Source: Sphingomonas sp. 35-24ZXX
Lineage (GTDB): Bacteria; Pseudomonadota; Alphaproteobacteria; Sphingomonadales; Sphingomonadaceae
Assembly (NCBI RefSeq): GCF_000786215.1
Contig: NZ_JROG01000003.1
Span: 806,001-870,000, forward strand
Length of the DNA stretch: 64,000 nucleotides
Direction: 5' to 3'
The notes below the pieces were generated by a model. The model had not been told where the DNA came from and did not search any database. It saw only the letters and a program-made list of their open reading frames with translations. A program made the translations under genes and the position numbers. Shown here one piece after another: positions 28,449 through 38,241 of the stretch; the stretch's first letter is position 1, and each line of letters opens with the position of its first letter.

Positions 28449-30047
28449 GTGATAACACGCAGACATATGCTGCACCGCATTGGTGCGGCAGGGGGCATTG
28501 CAGCCGTCGCAGGCGCAATGCAGTCGATGGGGTGGTTCGGTGTCGCAAATGCCGCCCCGCTGGCACAGATGCCGGGTGATTTGGGCAACAGGCGCTCGGT
28601 GGTGGTTCTGGGCGCAGGCTTTGCCGGACTGGTTGCCGCCTATGAGCTGGAACAGCGGGGCTTTTCCGTTACGGTGCTGGAGGCGCGCGGCCGTGTCGGC
28701 GGCAAGGCCTGGACGGTGCGCGACGGCGACACCATCGAGATGGTCGGCGAGGAACCGCAGACCGCGCGGTTTTCCGAAGGCCTGTATTTCAACGCGGGCC
28801 CGGCCCGCCTGCCCAGTTTCCACCAGGGCGTGCTGGGCTATGCCAAGCGCTTTGGCGTGCCGCTGGAGGTGGAGGTCAACTCCAGCCGCTCGGCCTATCT
28901 GGTCAGCCAGAGCGGCAGCAAGCTGCGGATGCGCACCGCGATCAACGACATGCGCGGGCACATCTCCGAACTGCTCGCCAAGGCGGTCAACCAGGGCGCG
29001 CTCGACCAGGCATTGAGCGTCGATGAAAAGGCCAAGCTGCTGCCTTTCCTCAAATTCTACGGCGATCTGGAAGGCGAGTACACGTTCAAGGGCACCACGC
29101 GGTCGGGCTTCGGCACCGGCCCGGGTGCGGGCGTGTCCAGCTTCGAAAGCGCAGCCGCGCCCGTCCCGCTCGCCGATCTGCTGGCCAACGACCAGCTGCA
29201 GATGATGGGCTTCGAGGACAATCTCTACATGCAGGCCACGATGTTCCAGCCGGTCGGCGGCATGGACCAGATTTCGGTGGGCATCGAGCGCAACCTGAAA
29301 AAGCGCGCCATTCTCAACGCCGATGTCCAGCGCATCCGGCAAAGCCCGGAATCGGTCGAGATTGCCTATGTCGACACCCGCACCGGCAAGGCGCAGACGC
29401 TGAAGGCCGATTATTGCATCTGCACCATCCCCTTCCCGGTGCTGGCCGGGATCGACGCCAATTTTGCAAAGCCGGTGGCCAGCGCGATCGCAGGCGTGGT
29501 GTACGAGGATTCGAACAAGGTCGCGTTCGACGCCCCCCGGTTCTGGGAGGAGGATCAGATCTATGGCGGCCTCACCTTCGTCGGCGGCGAGACCAGCCTG
29601 ATCTGGTACCCGTCCTGGGGGCTGCACAGCGAACGCGGAATGATCCTGGGCTGCTACAGCTCGGGCGAGCCGGGCAAGAAATTCGCCAGGCGCCCGATCG
29701 CCGAGCAGATCGCGATCGCACGCGCCGCGATTGACAAGGTCCACCCCGGCCATGGCGCAGACTGCAGCGCGCCGCTGGTGGTGAACTGGAAGAAGGTGCC
29801 CTACAGCCTGGGGCCCTGGCCCAACTGGAACCCGGGGCAGCGGCAGCGCGAGCATGCCGCTACCGACACGCCTGCCTATCGCCTGCTCAACCAGCCCGAT
29901 GGCCGCATCTTCTTTTCCAGCGCGGCGCTCAGCCAGACGCCGGGCTGGCAGGAAGGCGCGCTGCAATCCGCGCATGCCGGGGTCAGCGCGCTGGTCCAGC
30001 AGATGGCCGACAGGAGCGTGACCGAGCCTCGCCGTGCGGTGGCCTGA
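28449..30047 (+). CDS. Tat-exported flavin monoamine oxidase
   Basis: 532 residues. The N-terminus ITRRHMLHRIGAAGGIAAVAG has a twin-arginine pair ahead of a hydrophobic stretch, so export by Tat with bound FAD is likely. The dinucleotide-binding site is VVVLGAGFAGLVAAYELEQRGFSVTVLEARGRVGGKAW. The C-terminal ALSQTPGWQEGALQSAHAGVSALV matches the flavin-contact end of amine oxidases (L-amino-acid oxidase/monoamine oxidase superfamily). It would oxidise an amine to an imine plus hydrogen peroxide. GTG start at 28449 with a G-rich stretch about 10 bases upstream. A GNAT gene begins two bases after its stop. Exact amine unknown. Confidence 0.88.
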   Translation: MITRRHMLHRIGAAGGIAAVAGAMQSMGWFGVANAAPLAQMPGDLGNRRSVVVLGAGFAGLVAAYELEQRGFSVTVLEARGRVGGKAWTVRDGDTIEMVGEEPQTARFSEGLYFNAGPARLPSFHQGVLGYAKRFGVPLEVEVNSSRSAYLVSQSGSKLRMRTAINDMRGHISELLAKAVNQGALDQALSVDEKAKLLPFLKFYGDLEGEYTFKGTTRSGFGTGPGAGVSSFESAAAPVPLADLLANDQLQMMGFEDNLYMQATMFQPVGGMDQISVGIERNLKKRAILNADVQRIRQSPESVEIAYVDTRTGKAQTLKADYCICTIPFPVLAGIDANFAKPVASAIAGVVYEDSNKVAFDAPRFWEEDQIYGGLTFVGGETSLIWYPSWGLHSERGMILGCYSSGEPGKKFARRPIAEQIAIARAAIDKVHPGHGADCSAPLVVNWKKVPYSLGPWPNWNPGQRQREHAATDTPAYRLLNQPDGRIFFSSAALSQTPGWQEGALQSAHAGVSALVQQMADRSVTEPRRAVA

Positions 30048-30049
30048 TC

Positions 30050-30613
30050 GTGCGGATCCGGGCGGCAACCCCCGCTGACATTCCGGTGCTGGAGCAGCTG
30101 ATCGCAGCCTCGGCGCGCCAGCTCAGCATTGGCCATTATGGCGAGGCCGAGACCGAGGCGGCGATTGCCCATGTGTTCGGGGTGGACAGCGAGCTCGTCG
30201 AGGATGGCACCTATCTGATCGTCGAGAGCGACGGCAGACTGGCCGGATGCGGCGGTTGGAGCCGGCGCGCGACGCTGTTCGGATCGGACCGCTTCGCGGC
30301 GCGCGCATCAGGCTATGTCGATCCCGCAGTCGCCCCGGCCAAGATCCGCGCGTTCTTCGTTGCACCCGAATTTGCGCGGCGTGGTGTCGGCACGGTGCTG
30401 CTCCAGGCCTGCGAGGATGCAGCCGTCGCCGCCGGGTTCACATCGGCCGAGCTGATGGCGACGCTGCCGGGCGTCCCGTTCTACGAGGCGCGCGGCTATG
30501 TCGCCGGCAGCGCCATCACCCAGATTTATGACGGCGTCGGCGTCAGATTTGTTCCGATGCACAAACTCATTCACCAGCAGGAGGATACGCGGGCGTACAC
30601 CGATAACGGATAA
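30050..30613 (+). CDS. GNAT family N-acetyltransferase
   Basis: 187 residues. MRIRAATPADIPVLEQLI is a common GNAT start, and IRAFFVAPEFARRGVGTVLLQACEDAAVAAGF holds the acetyl-CoA pyrophosphate-binding motif (RRGVGT). The C-terminal PFYEARGYVAG is also typical. It transfers acetyl from acetyl-CoA to an amine; because it sits two bases after the amine oxidase it may act on a related amine, but that is inference. GTG start. Confidence 0.9.
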   Translation: MRIRAATPADIPVLEQLIAASARQLSIGHYGEAETEAAIAHVFGVDSELVEDGTYLIVESDGRLAGCGGWSRRATLFGSDRFAARASGYVDPAVAPAKIRAFFVAPEFARRGVGTVLLQACEDAAVAAGFTSAELMATLPGVPFYEARGYVAGSAITQIYDGVGVRFVPMHKLIHQQEDTRAYTDNG

Positions 30614-30725
30614 GCATCACACCACATCGTCGCAGGAAGGAACCGAGACTATTCCGACAGCAGATCGGAATGTTGGGGGGCGATGACTGGAAAGCTCAAC
30701 CTTAAGATAAAGGGAGCTTGAAGAC

Positions 30726-33368
30726 ATGATTTTCGGGGGTATTTCGCGGACGGCCATGGCCGTGTCCATTCTGGCGGCGTCGCAGACCGCCTGGGCAGCA
30801 TCTGCAACCGCAGATGCCGCAGATCAGCCCATGGCAGAGGCCATGGTGCAGGACGACGAGGATCAGGATCGTGCCGACATCGTGGTGACCGGCACCCGCC
30901 GCACCGATCGCACGGTGATCGAATCCTCGGTGCCGGTCGACGTGTTCACCGCGGACGATCTGGCCACCCAGGCCAGCCCGAGCCTGCAGACCATTCTCAA
31001 GAACCTGGTCCCCTCGTTCAACCAGCAACGCAACGCTGGGGCCGACGGTACGGCGTTCGTTCGCCCGCCCACCCTGCGCGGCCTGCCACCGGATCAGATT
31101 CTGGTGCTCATCAACGGCAAGCGCATGCACCGCAGCGCACTGGTCCAGGTCGCCGGAGATTCGCTTTCCGCCGGATCGCAGGGGGTTGATCTGTCGCAGA
31201 TTCCCTCGGTCGCGCTCGGTCGGCTGGAGGTGCTCCGCGACGGGGCAGCAGCGCAATATGGTTCGGATGCCATCGCCGGCGTCATCAACCTGGGGCTACG
31301 CGAAAACGACAGCGGATATGAGCTGAATGCCCGCTATGGCCAGACCTATCGCGGCGATGGCAAGGACATCCAGGTCTCCGGCAACGCCGGCTTCAAGCTG
31401 GGCGACGGGTTTTTCAACATCAGCGGCGAGTTCGTCGATCAGGGTCTGTTCGACCGGGCGCTCGACCGACCGGATTCGGCTGCGCTGCGGGCGCGAGGCA
31501 TTCAGGTTCCCACGCCTCCGACACGTTATGGGCAGCCGAAAAGCACGACCTATCGGCTGGTGATCAACTCGGCGATCCCGCTTGATGACACGACCGAAAT
31601 CTATCTGTTCGGCAATTATGGCTATGCCGATCAGGAGGTCGACTTCAACTACAGACGGCCCATCGCCGTGACCGTGGCGGGTGTCACCCCGTTTCCCGGT
31701 GTCGCACCGGTGGCAACGCAAACCTTCCCGGTCTCGGGTGCGGGCGGAGGCATCAACTATCTGACCCGGATTCCTGGCCTGCTATCTCCCACCGGCTTGC
31801 CGGTCTTCAGCTCCACCGGTGCGACATTCTCGTTCGCAAGCATCTTCCCCAACGGCTACACCCCGATCTTCAAAAGCCGCAACGAGGATTTCTCGGGGGT
31901 CATCGGCTATCGCGGCGAAACCGGTTTTGGTGTTCTGTTCGATCTGAGCGCGTCCATCGGGCGCAACACGATCAAGTATGACATGACCGACACCTACAAC
32001 CCGTCGCTCGGGCCGCAATCGCCGACCGAGTTCTTCCTGGGAACGCTGGAGCAGCGCGAGGCCAACTTCAATTTTGATGCAAGCTATCCATGGGAGGTTG
32101 GCTTTGCCTCACCGCTGAACATCGCGATGGGCCTGGAATTCCGCCGGGAAACCTATGAAGTCGGCCTCGGCGATCCGGAATCCTATGCGCAAGGCCCGTT
32201 TGCCCTGCAAATCGTGCAGCGCCCGGACGGCACCCAGTTCCGCAATCTGGCAGGTATCGGGGCAGACGGGTTTCCCGGTTTTGGTCCGGCGTCTGCTACA
32301 CAGCGAACCCGCACCAACTATTCGGCCTATCTCGATGTCGAGGCCGATATCGTCAAAAGCTTTTCGCTGGGGCTGGCGGCCCGCTATGACCATTTCAGCG
32401 ATTTTGGCGGTACGTTCAACCTCAAGGCCAACGCGCGCTGGGCGCTGGCGGACTTCATTGCGGTGCGTGGGGCCACCAGCACCGGTTTCCGGGCGCCGAC
32501 ACCGGGCCAGGCCTCGACCGCGAATGTGCAGACAGGCTTTCCCAACAACAGCACCGTGCCGATAGCAACGGCAACAGTCACGGCAGACAGCACCACCGGC
32601 CTGTTCTTCGGATCACGACCGCTCACGCCGGAAAAGTCGGTCAGCATCTCGGGCGGTGTGGTGATCACGCCGGGTGGCGGGTTCAACCTCACGATCGACT
32701 ACTACAATATCGAGGTAAGAGACCGCATTGCCATCACGTCATCCTTTGCGGTGACGCCCGCGCAGCAGACGGCGCTGTTCGCCCTGGGCGTCGCCAACGC
32801 CTTCGATCTGGGCCAGGTCAACTATTTCACCAATGGCTTCAAGACACGAACCGAGGGCGTCGACGCGGTGGCATCGTACCAGGCCACCACTGGCATCGGA
32901 TCGTTCAACACATCGCTGGCGGTCAACTACAACAAGACCGAAGTGACCGAACGCACCATTCCGGCGGCGATCAACATCCAGCGCGCCGCCAATATTGAGG
33001 GGCTGTCGCCCAAGTGGCGTGCCGTCCTGTCGACAAGCTGGTCGCTGGGCATGTTCGATGCCACCGCCCGGGCCAACTATTTCGGCAGCATCACCTCGTT
33101 CAACAGCAATGCCGTGGAGGTCGGCAGCATTACCCGGCAGACCTTCCGTCCGGACTACAGCTTCGATCTGGAGGTCGGCATCACCTTTGCCGAGCGGTAT
33201 CGTCTTGCAGCAGGGGCGGAAAACCTGTTCAATCGCTATCCTGAACGGGAGGTCCGAAATATCTACGCGGCCACCGGGGCCCAGGCCAGTGGTCGCATCT
33301 ACAACGATGCGTCCCCGCTCAGCTATATGGGGGGTTTCTGGTACCTGCGCGCCAGCGCACAATTCTGA
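30726..33368 (+). CDS. TonB-dependent outer membrane receptor
   Basis: 880 residues. Signal peptide MIFGGISRTAMAVSILAASQTAWA. A TonB box-like DIVVTGTRR (about 50-58) is followed by a plug domain (SSVPVDVFTADDLATQASPSLQTILKNLVPSFN, LRGLPPDQILVLINGKRMHRSALVQV, IPSVALGRLEVLRDGAAAQYGSDAIAGVINL). The 22-strand barrel carries YDHFSDFGGTFNLKANARW, AVRGATSTGFRAPTPGQ and a terminal YLRASAQF. It imports a scarce ligand with TonB energy. Position between the amine oxidase/GNAT pair and an exported RidA suggests an amine or peptide-like substrate rather than iron; this is inferred from neighbours only. Confidence 0.93.
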   Translation: MIFGGISRTAMAVSILAASQTAWAASATADAADQPMAEAMVQDDEDQDRADIVVTGTRRTDRTVIESSVPVDVFTADDLATQASPSLQTILKNLVPSFNQQRNAGADGTAFVRPPTLRGLPPDQILVLINGKRMHRSALVQVAGDSLSAGSQGVDLSQIPSVALGRLEVLRDGAAAQYGSDAIAGVINLGLRENDSGYELNARYGQTYRGDGKDIQVSGNAGFKLGDGFFNISGEFVDQGLFDRALDRPDSAALRARGIQVPTPPTRYGQPKSTTYRLVINSAIPLDDTTEIYLFGNYGYADQEVDFNYRRPIAVTVAGVTPFPGVAPVATQTFPVSGAGGGINYLTRIPGLLSPTGLPVFSSTGATFSFASIFPNGYTPIFKSRNEDFSGVIGYRGETGFGVLFDLSASIGRNTIKYDMTDTYNPSLGPQSPTEFFLGTLEQREANFNFDASYPWEVGFASPLNIAMGLEFRRETYEVGLGDPESYAQGPFALQIVQRPDGTQFRNLAGIGADGFPGFGPASATQRTRTNYSAYLDVEADIVKSFSLGLAARYDHFSDFGGTFNLKANARWALADFIAVRGATSTGFRAPTPGQASTANVQTGFPNNSTVPIATATVTADSTTGLFFGSRPLTPEKSVSISGGVVITPGGGFNLTIDYYNIEVRDRIAITSSFAVTPAQQTALFALGVANAFDLGQVNYFTNGFKTRTEGVDAVASYQATTGIGSFNTSLAVNYNKTEVTERTIPAAINIQRAANIEGLSPKWRAVLSTSWSLGMFDATARANYFGSITSFNSNAVEVGSITRQTFRPDYSFDLEVGITFAERYRLAAGAENLFNRYPEREVRNIYAATGAQASGRIYNDASPLSYMGGFWYLRASAQF

Positions 33369-33447
33369 TCCATCGTCACGGATGCGGTGACATCGGCCGA
33401 ACCGGCAGGGTCACCGCATCCTTGCGCTTCCATGAAAGGACATACTC

Positions 33448-33939
33448 TTGATCCGCTTTCTTCTCGCATCCCTCGCCGCAACTGGCCTTTGCACGGCGGC
33501 AGCGCAAGCCGAACCGATCGTGCGCCACACCAACCCGCCGCCGGCGATCATCCTGGGCGGTGTCACCATCCCGCCCGGCGCCGAAGTGCTGATGCTCAGC
33601 GGACAGCTCGCCAGCCCGATCGACCCTGCCAAAACCGAAGGCATCGAGGCCTATGGCGATACCAAGACGCAGACGATCAGCACGTTCAAGAAGATCGAGG
33701 CGGCGCTCGCCAAGCAGGGCTATGCGATGTCCGATGTCGTCAAGCTGACGGTGTTCGTGGTCGGGGATCCCAAGCTGGGCGGCAAGATGGATTTCGCCGG
33801 GTTCAATGCCGGCTATCGCGAATTCTTCGGCACCGCGGCCAATCCCAATCTGGTCGCGCGCTCGACCGTGCAGGTCGCAGGGCTGGCAGGCCCGCAATTC
33901 CTGATCGAGATCGAAGCCACTGCCGCCAAGGCACCCTAA
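33448..33939 (+). CDS. Exported RidA/YjgF family protein
   Basis: 163 residues. A signal peptide is present (IRFLLASLAATGLCTAAAQA), unusual for RidA, which is mostly cytoplasmic. The fold segments are VLMLSGQLASPID, TQTISTFKKIEAALAKQGYAMSDVVKLTVFVVGD, FNAGYREFFGT and ARSTVQVAGLAGPQFLIEIEATA; the conserved Arg of the imine-deaminase site aligns with VARSTVQVAGL. RidA hydrolyses reactive imines, the product of the amine oxidase encoded upstream, so the two may act in series in the periplasm. The start is TTG at 33448 with AAGGA about 9 bases upstream; no in-frame ATG fits better. Confidence 0.88.
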   Translation: MIRFLLASLAATGLCTAAAQAEPIVRHTNPPPAIILGGVTIPPGAEVLMLSGQLASPIDPAKTEGIEAYGDTKTQTISTFKKIEAALAKQGYAMSDVVKLTVFVVGDPKLGGKMDFAGFNAGYREFFGTAANPNLVARSTVQVAGLAGPQFLIEIEATAAKAP

Positions 33940-34675
33940 CCCGCGCAATCCGGGCAAGCTGCCACCCGCCCGTCTGTCGCGCCACCCGGCACGACGGCGG
34001 GCGTCCTGATGCGTGCACGCCTATGGCGTCTGCGCATTGGGCTTGCTGATGAAAATGGTCGGGGAGACAGGATCCCCGACAGCATGATCAGCTTTTGACT
34101 ACAAGCATCTGATAGCAAAGAAAAACCTGTATTTGCAGGTGTATGGCTTGCCGACTGATAGATTTTTCCACGCCAAACTGATAGACGGACTGATAGATGA
34201 TCGCCCGCAGGAGGGGTCTGCGCGAAGCCAGGAAATCGATCATTTCAGCCCAACATGTCGCCAATCCGTTGACCGGTGTTGAGGTCGACCTGCACCGTTA
34301 GCGAGTCGCCATTCTCTACAGCTGGAACCTCGAATGCAGCGCGTTTGACACATTGATTGGCGCATCAATTGCGACGGCCTAGGTCACGGCAGCTGCCGAC
34401 CAAGCCCCGCCTTTCCGGTAAGCTTGACCAATGTCTGCATCAGCCAATAGCGACCCATCGGCCAGTGATTGTCGAATGCTCCGCAACATTGTCCCGTCAC
34501 TCAGTATTTGAGATCAAGGCACATGGCTCTCATTCCCGCGAAACCTCGAGACTTGACGAACCTGATTATTTTATGGCCATTACAGTCGCACTCCCTCCCG
34601 CAAGGCGAGCAGGCAGGCTAAATCTGTCGTCCACCTTTGTCGGGACGGATGATGGAAGATTGGGAGGTTTGGTGG
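33940..34675. other. Gene-poor spacer with short direct repeats at the left edge of the PKS-NRPS region
   Basis: No convincing gene in 736 bases. ACTGATAGA occurs three times (34154-34162, 34177-34185, 34189-34197), with a partial copy CTGATAG at 34109-34115. A small hairpin ACCTG/CAGGT lies at 34125-34140. A 36-codon minus-strand frame near 34400-34510 (MLRSIRQSLADGS...) was seen but is too short to call. The sequence is less GC-rich than the neighbours, and the repeats are reminiscent of recombinase arm sites, without an integrase gene. Confidence 0.4.
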
Positions 34676-35095
34676 ATGATCAGAGTAATTTTGGTGCTGT
34701 TGGCCCTTGGGTTATCTTCGGGCTCTCCCGCAGTTGCTGCTGAAGCCATTACCGGTAAGTGGGTAACTCCGGAAAGGGATGCGATGATTGCGATCCGCAA
34801 GTGCGGCAAGGCGTTCTGCGGCACTCTGGAACGTTTCCTCATCGCGCCTCCAGGTGGCAAGGACCAGCGCGATGTGAACAATGCCGACCCCGCCAAGCGG
34901 AACCGCCGGCTGATAGGCACGACAATCCTATCGGACCTCAAGGCAGACGCAGATATTTGGCGCGGGCAAATCTATGATCCCAAGACCGGGCGTACCTATA
35001 CGTCAGAGGTTAGGCGCAAGTCCGGAGGACTGCTTGAAGTGAAGGGGTGTCTCGGTCCGTTCTGCCAGACCCAGGTGTGGAAGCCGGCTGCCTGA
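34676..35095 (+). CDS. DUF2147 family exported protein
   Basis: 139 residues. Signal peptide MIRVILVLLALGLSSGSPAVAAEA. The mature part follows the DUF2147 pattern: ITGKWVTPERDAMIAIRKCGKAFCGTLE, LIGTTILSDLKADADIWRGQIYDPKTGRTYTSEV and LLEVKGCLGPFCQTQVW. Two cysteine pairs could form disulfides. The family is a periplasmic lipocalin-like barrel of unknown role. The ATG at 34676 follows GGGAGG by about 9 bases; the longer frame from 34637 is not needed. It is convergent with the RND permease gene (26-base gap). Confidence 0.88.
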   Translation: MIRVILVLLALGLSSGSPAVAAEAITGKWVTPERDAMIAIRKCGKAFCGTLERFLIAPPGGKDQRDVNNADPAKRNRRLIGTTILSDLKADADIWRGQIYDPKTGRTYTSEVRRKSGGLLEVKGCLGPFCQTQVWKPAA

Positions 35096-35121
35096 TCGAT
35101 CCGGAGCGTATACGTGCCCTT

Positions 35122-38100
35122 CTATTTGACGGGCACGGCAAGCGGCGCCTCGACCGATGCGGTCGCCGTGTTCCGGCCTCGGGACATCAGCACATACAGG
35201 GCCGGAACAAGCACAAGCGAAACAAAGGTGGAGCTGATCAGGCCACCGATCACGGCAATGGCCATGGGTTGGCGAAACTCAGCCCCCTCGCCGAAAGCAA
35301 GGGCGGTAGGGATCATTCCTGCGATCATCGCCAGTGATGTCATCAGAATTGGTCTGGCACGTTCCAGGCAGGCCATGATGATGGCAGGGGCGACCGCTTC
35401 GCCATCCCGCTGCCTGACAACCGCATTGTCGACGATCAGGATCGAGTTCTTGGCCGCCAGGCCCAGCAGCATCAGCAGTCCGATCAGAGCGGGCAGATCG
35501 AGGGCAAAATCACCCGCCAGCAACGCGAGCAGACCGCCTGTCACCGCAGGTAGCAGCGCAGAGAGAATCACCACCGGCCGGCGCATGTCGCCGAAAAGAA
35601 GAACCAGCAGCGCATACATCAGCACTATTGCGGTGATGAATACCAGCGCCAGAGACTGGAAAAGCTGCTCCATCGCGCGCTGGTTCCCGATCGAGTTGGT
35701 CGAAATGCCGTCTGGCAGATTGCGCATGGCTGGCAGTGCGCGGATCGCGGCAACCGCATCACCAAATTCAGCACCATCCTTGAGATCTGCTTCGATCGTG
35801 ATCTGACGCTTCTGGTCGAACCGGGTGATCTTTTCCGGAGCCATTTCAAAATCGATCCGCGCCACTGCGCCCAGCGAGGTGACACCTGTGCTGCTGGGCA
35901 CGCGCAGATCGCGCAACGTATCGAGATCTTGCCTTGCCTCATCGGGCAGGCGCAGACGGATAGCGACCGAATTGTCCGGTTGGGTCAATTGCGCCAGATT
36001 TCGATCCGTATCGCCCACGGTTGCCACGCGCAGCACGGCGGCCAGCGCGTCTGCATTGACGCCAAGCCGTGCCATTGCTTCGCGGTCGGGACGCACCACA
36101 AGTTCCGGCGCGCCCAACGGATTGGTAAGCCGGGGGTCGTCGACCAGCTTCAGCCCGCGCATTTCGGCGATGACCTGGCTAGCGATTTTGGCCAGCTGGT
36201 CCGGATCATCCCCTGTCAGTATCGTAATGACATCTGCACCTGCGGTTTCACCCAGAAAATTGACACGCGCATCGGGCAGAAGCTTGAGGTCATAACGCAA
36301 CCGCGCGCGAAAATCCTGGGCACTGGTGCTGCGGTCAGGGCGAAAAACGACCGTCAGCGTCGCATCGCGAATATCAGCAAGGCCACGATCGCCGCCCGCG
36401 CCGCCCTGGATCTTCGTTCCGGCCTGGGCGAAGACGCTGGCAACCTCTGGCTGCCTGCGAAAAAGCGCTGTCGCTTCGGCAATGGCGTTTTCCATATCAC
36501 GCGCCGTGCTGCCTGGTGCACCCTGAATCTTCACGAAAATCTGATCGGGATCGCCTGCGGGCTGGAAGCCGGTGGACAGAAGCGGCACGACCATCGTGGT
36601 GAGAACCATCATGGCAATACCGGCGGCAGCGACATGCCATGGCCGCGCACAGGCATAGCCCAGCATCCTGCCATAGCGACGCGCAATGGCCGAGCTTGGC
36701 TTCTTCTTCTGGTTACGCTCGGGCCTGAGAACGCGAGCCGCCAGTAACGGCGTCAGCAACCGCGCGACCAGCAGCGAAAACAGCACCGCGACCGAGACCA
36801 TGATTCCGAATTCATGGAAGAACCGACCCGGAACGCCTGCCATGAACGAGACCGGAAGAAAAACCACGACGATGGCAAGCGTGGTGGCCACCACGGCAAG
36901 GCCGATCGCGTTCGCCCCCTCGCGCGCTGCGGTGACGGAGTCTTCGCCCCGATCGAGCCGATGGCGGATATTCTCGATCTCCACGATCGCGTCATCAACC
37001 AGGATGCCGATCACCAGGGTCAGTGCGAGCAGCGATACGATATTCAGCGTGAACCCGAAGAGCAGCATGACCGCCAGCGTGGGTAGCAAAGATGCCGGCA
37101 TGGCAATGGCCGCGACTGCGGTAGAGCGCCAGTCACGCAGGAAGAACCAAACTGCGATCGTGGTCAACAAAAGCCCTTCCAGAAGTGCGCGGATGGTTTC
37201 ATCCAGGCTGGCACGGGTTTGCGCGACGGTAGAATAGAGCGGTTCGATGACCAAATCGGGATAGCGCCGTTTGAGCGCAGCAATTTCGGCTTGCACCTCA
37301 TCTTCGACTGCCACCTCGCTGCTGCCGCGTGCGCGGGATATCTGGAATGCTACTGCGGGAATGCCGTTGAGCCGCGCAAACTGCCGAACATCGCCGGCCC
37401 CATCTCCGATAGTGGCAATATCGTCCAGCCGAACGCTGCGGCCGCCAGGCAGGGGAATGCGTGTCGAACGCAGTTCATCGACGCTGGCGGCAGCATTGAC
37501 AATACGCAGCGGCTGCTCGCTGCCGCCCAGATTGGCCATGCCACCAGGATCGTCCCTGCTGGTCCGCCGCAGGCTGTCGTTGAGTTGCGCGATGGAAATT
37601 CCCAAGGCCGCCATGCGGTTCGGATCGACACTGACGTTGATCTCGCGATCAGTGCCCCCAACGCGTTGCACCGAGCCTACTCCAGGTAGACGTTGCAGGC
37701 TGCCGGTTACCTGATCATCGATCAAGCGCGACAGGTCGCCAATGGACCGGCTGGATGAGGTAACGGCATAGGCCAGGATCGGCGTTTCATCGATGCCGAT
37801 CTGGCGGACAATGGGAGGATCGGAGCCAGCGGGCAAGCTGGCGCGGATCTGGTCTATCCGCGTGCGGACATTGTCGGTCACATCACCCAGATCTTCCTCG
37901 ATAGGAAACTGGACCACCGTGGTAGAAAGTCCCTGCGCGACCGTTGACACCACGACTTCCACCTTGGGCATGGAAGCGACAGCCTGTTCGATCGGCTTGG
38001 TGACGCTGGTCTCGATCTGGCTGGATGAGGCTCCGGGATAGGGAACGCTTATCGAAACCGCCGGAAATGTGATGTCCGGATAGCGCTGGACCGGCAAGAA

Positions 38101-38241
38101 AAACCAGCTCACCGCGCCCGCAAGCGATAGCAGGACAAAAAGCAAGTACACAGGTACGGGATTGGCGATGGCCCAGCTTGACCATGCCAGTCTGCGCCGC
38201 GCCGGTGCCAGGGTCAGGCGCTGGCGGGGGGACATGTCCAT
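35122..38241 (-). CDS. RND efflux pump permease, HAE1 type
   Basis: 1039 residues, the usual length. It begins with a TM helix after a basic start (PVPVYLLFVLLSLAGAVSWFFLPVQRYPDITFPAVSISVPYPGAS, with the RYP-D-I motif of AcrB-like permeases). Two large periplasmic loops follow, and the central helices carry the proton-relay region GILVDDAIVEIENIRHRLDRG. C-terminal helices include LIGLLMLLGLAAKNSILIVDNAVVRQRDG. It exports small molecules by proton antiport. It ends an operon that encodes its own fusion protein, outer membrane factor and a PKS-NRPS pathway, so export of that product is likely. The start overlaps the fusion-protein stop. Confidence 0.94.
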   Translation of the reverse strand: MDMSPRQRLTLAPARRRLAWSSWAIANPVPVYLLFVLLSLAGAVSWFFLPVQRYPDITFPAVSISVPYPGASSSQIETSVTKPIEQAVASMPKVEVVVSTVAQGLSTTVVQFPIEEDLGDVTDNVRTRIDQIRASLPAGSDPPIVRQIGIDETPILAYAVTSSSRSIGDLSRLIDDQVTGSLQRLPGVGSVQRVGGTDREINVSVDPNRMAALGISIAQLNDSLRRTSRDDPGGMANLGGSEQPLRIVNAAASVDELRSTRIPLPGGRSVRLDDIATIGDGAGDVRQFARLNGIPAVAFQISRARGSSEVAVEDEVQAEIAALKRRYPDLVIEPLYSTVAQTRASLDETIRALLEGLLLTTIAVWFFLRDWRSTAVAAIAMPASLLPTLAVMLLFGFTLNIVSLLALTLVIGILVDDAIVEIENIRHRLDRGEDSVTAAREGANAIGLAVVATTLAIVVVFLPVSFMAGVPGRFFHEFGIMVSVAVLFSLLVARLLTPLLAARVLRPERNQKKKPSSAIARRYGRMLGYACARPWHVAAAGIAMMVLTTMVVPLLSTGFQPAGDPDQIFVKIQGAPGSTARDMENAIAEATALFRRQPEVASVFAQAGTKIQGGAGGDRGLADIRDATLTVVFRPDRSTSAQDFRARLRYDLKLLPDARVNFLGETAGADVITILTGDDPDQLAKIASQVIAEMRGLKLVDDPRLTNPLGAPELVVRPDREAMARLGVNADALAAVLRVATVGDTDRNLAQLTQPDNSVAIRLRLPDEARQDLDTLRDLRVPSSTGVTSLGAVARIDFEMAPEKITRFDQKRQITIEADLKDGAEFGDAVAAIRALPAMRNLPDGISTNSIGNQRAMEQLFQSLALVFITAIVLMYALLVLLFGDMRRPVVILSALLPAVTGGLLALLAGDFALDLPALIGLLMLLGLAAKNSILIVDNAVVRQRDGEAVAPAIIMACLERARPILMTSLAMIAGMIPTALAFGEGAEFRQPMAIAVIGGLISSTFVSLVLVPALYVLMSRGRNTATASVEAPLAVPVK

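Noticed and set aside
28332-30068. 578-codon minus-strand frame
   Set aside because: Antisense to the flavin amine oxidase, which has a clear FAD motif.
34357-34743. Open frame of 128 codons on the plus strand
   Set aside because: Starts at TTG, lacks a ribosome site, and overlaps the DUF2147 gene start in another frame.
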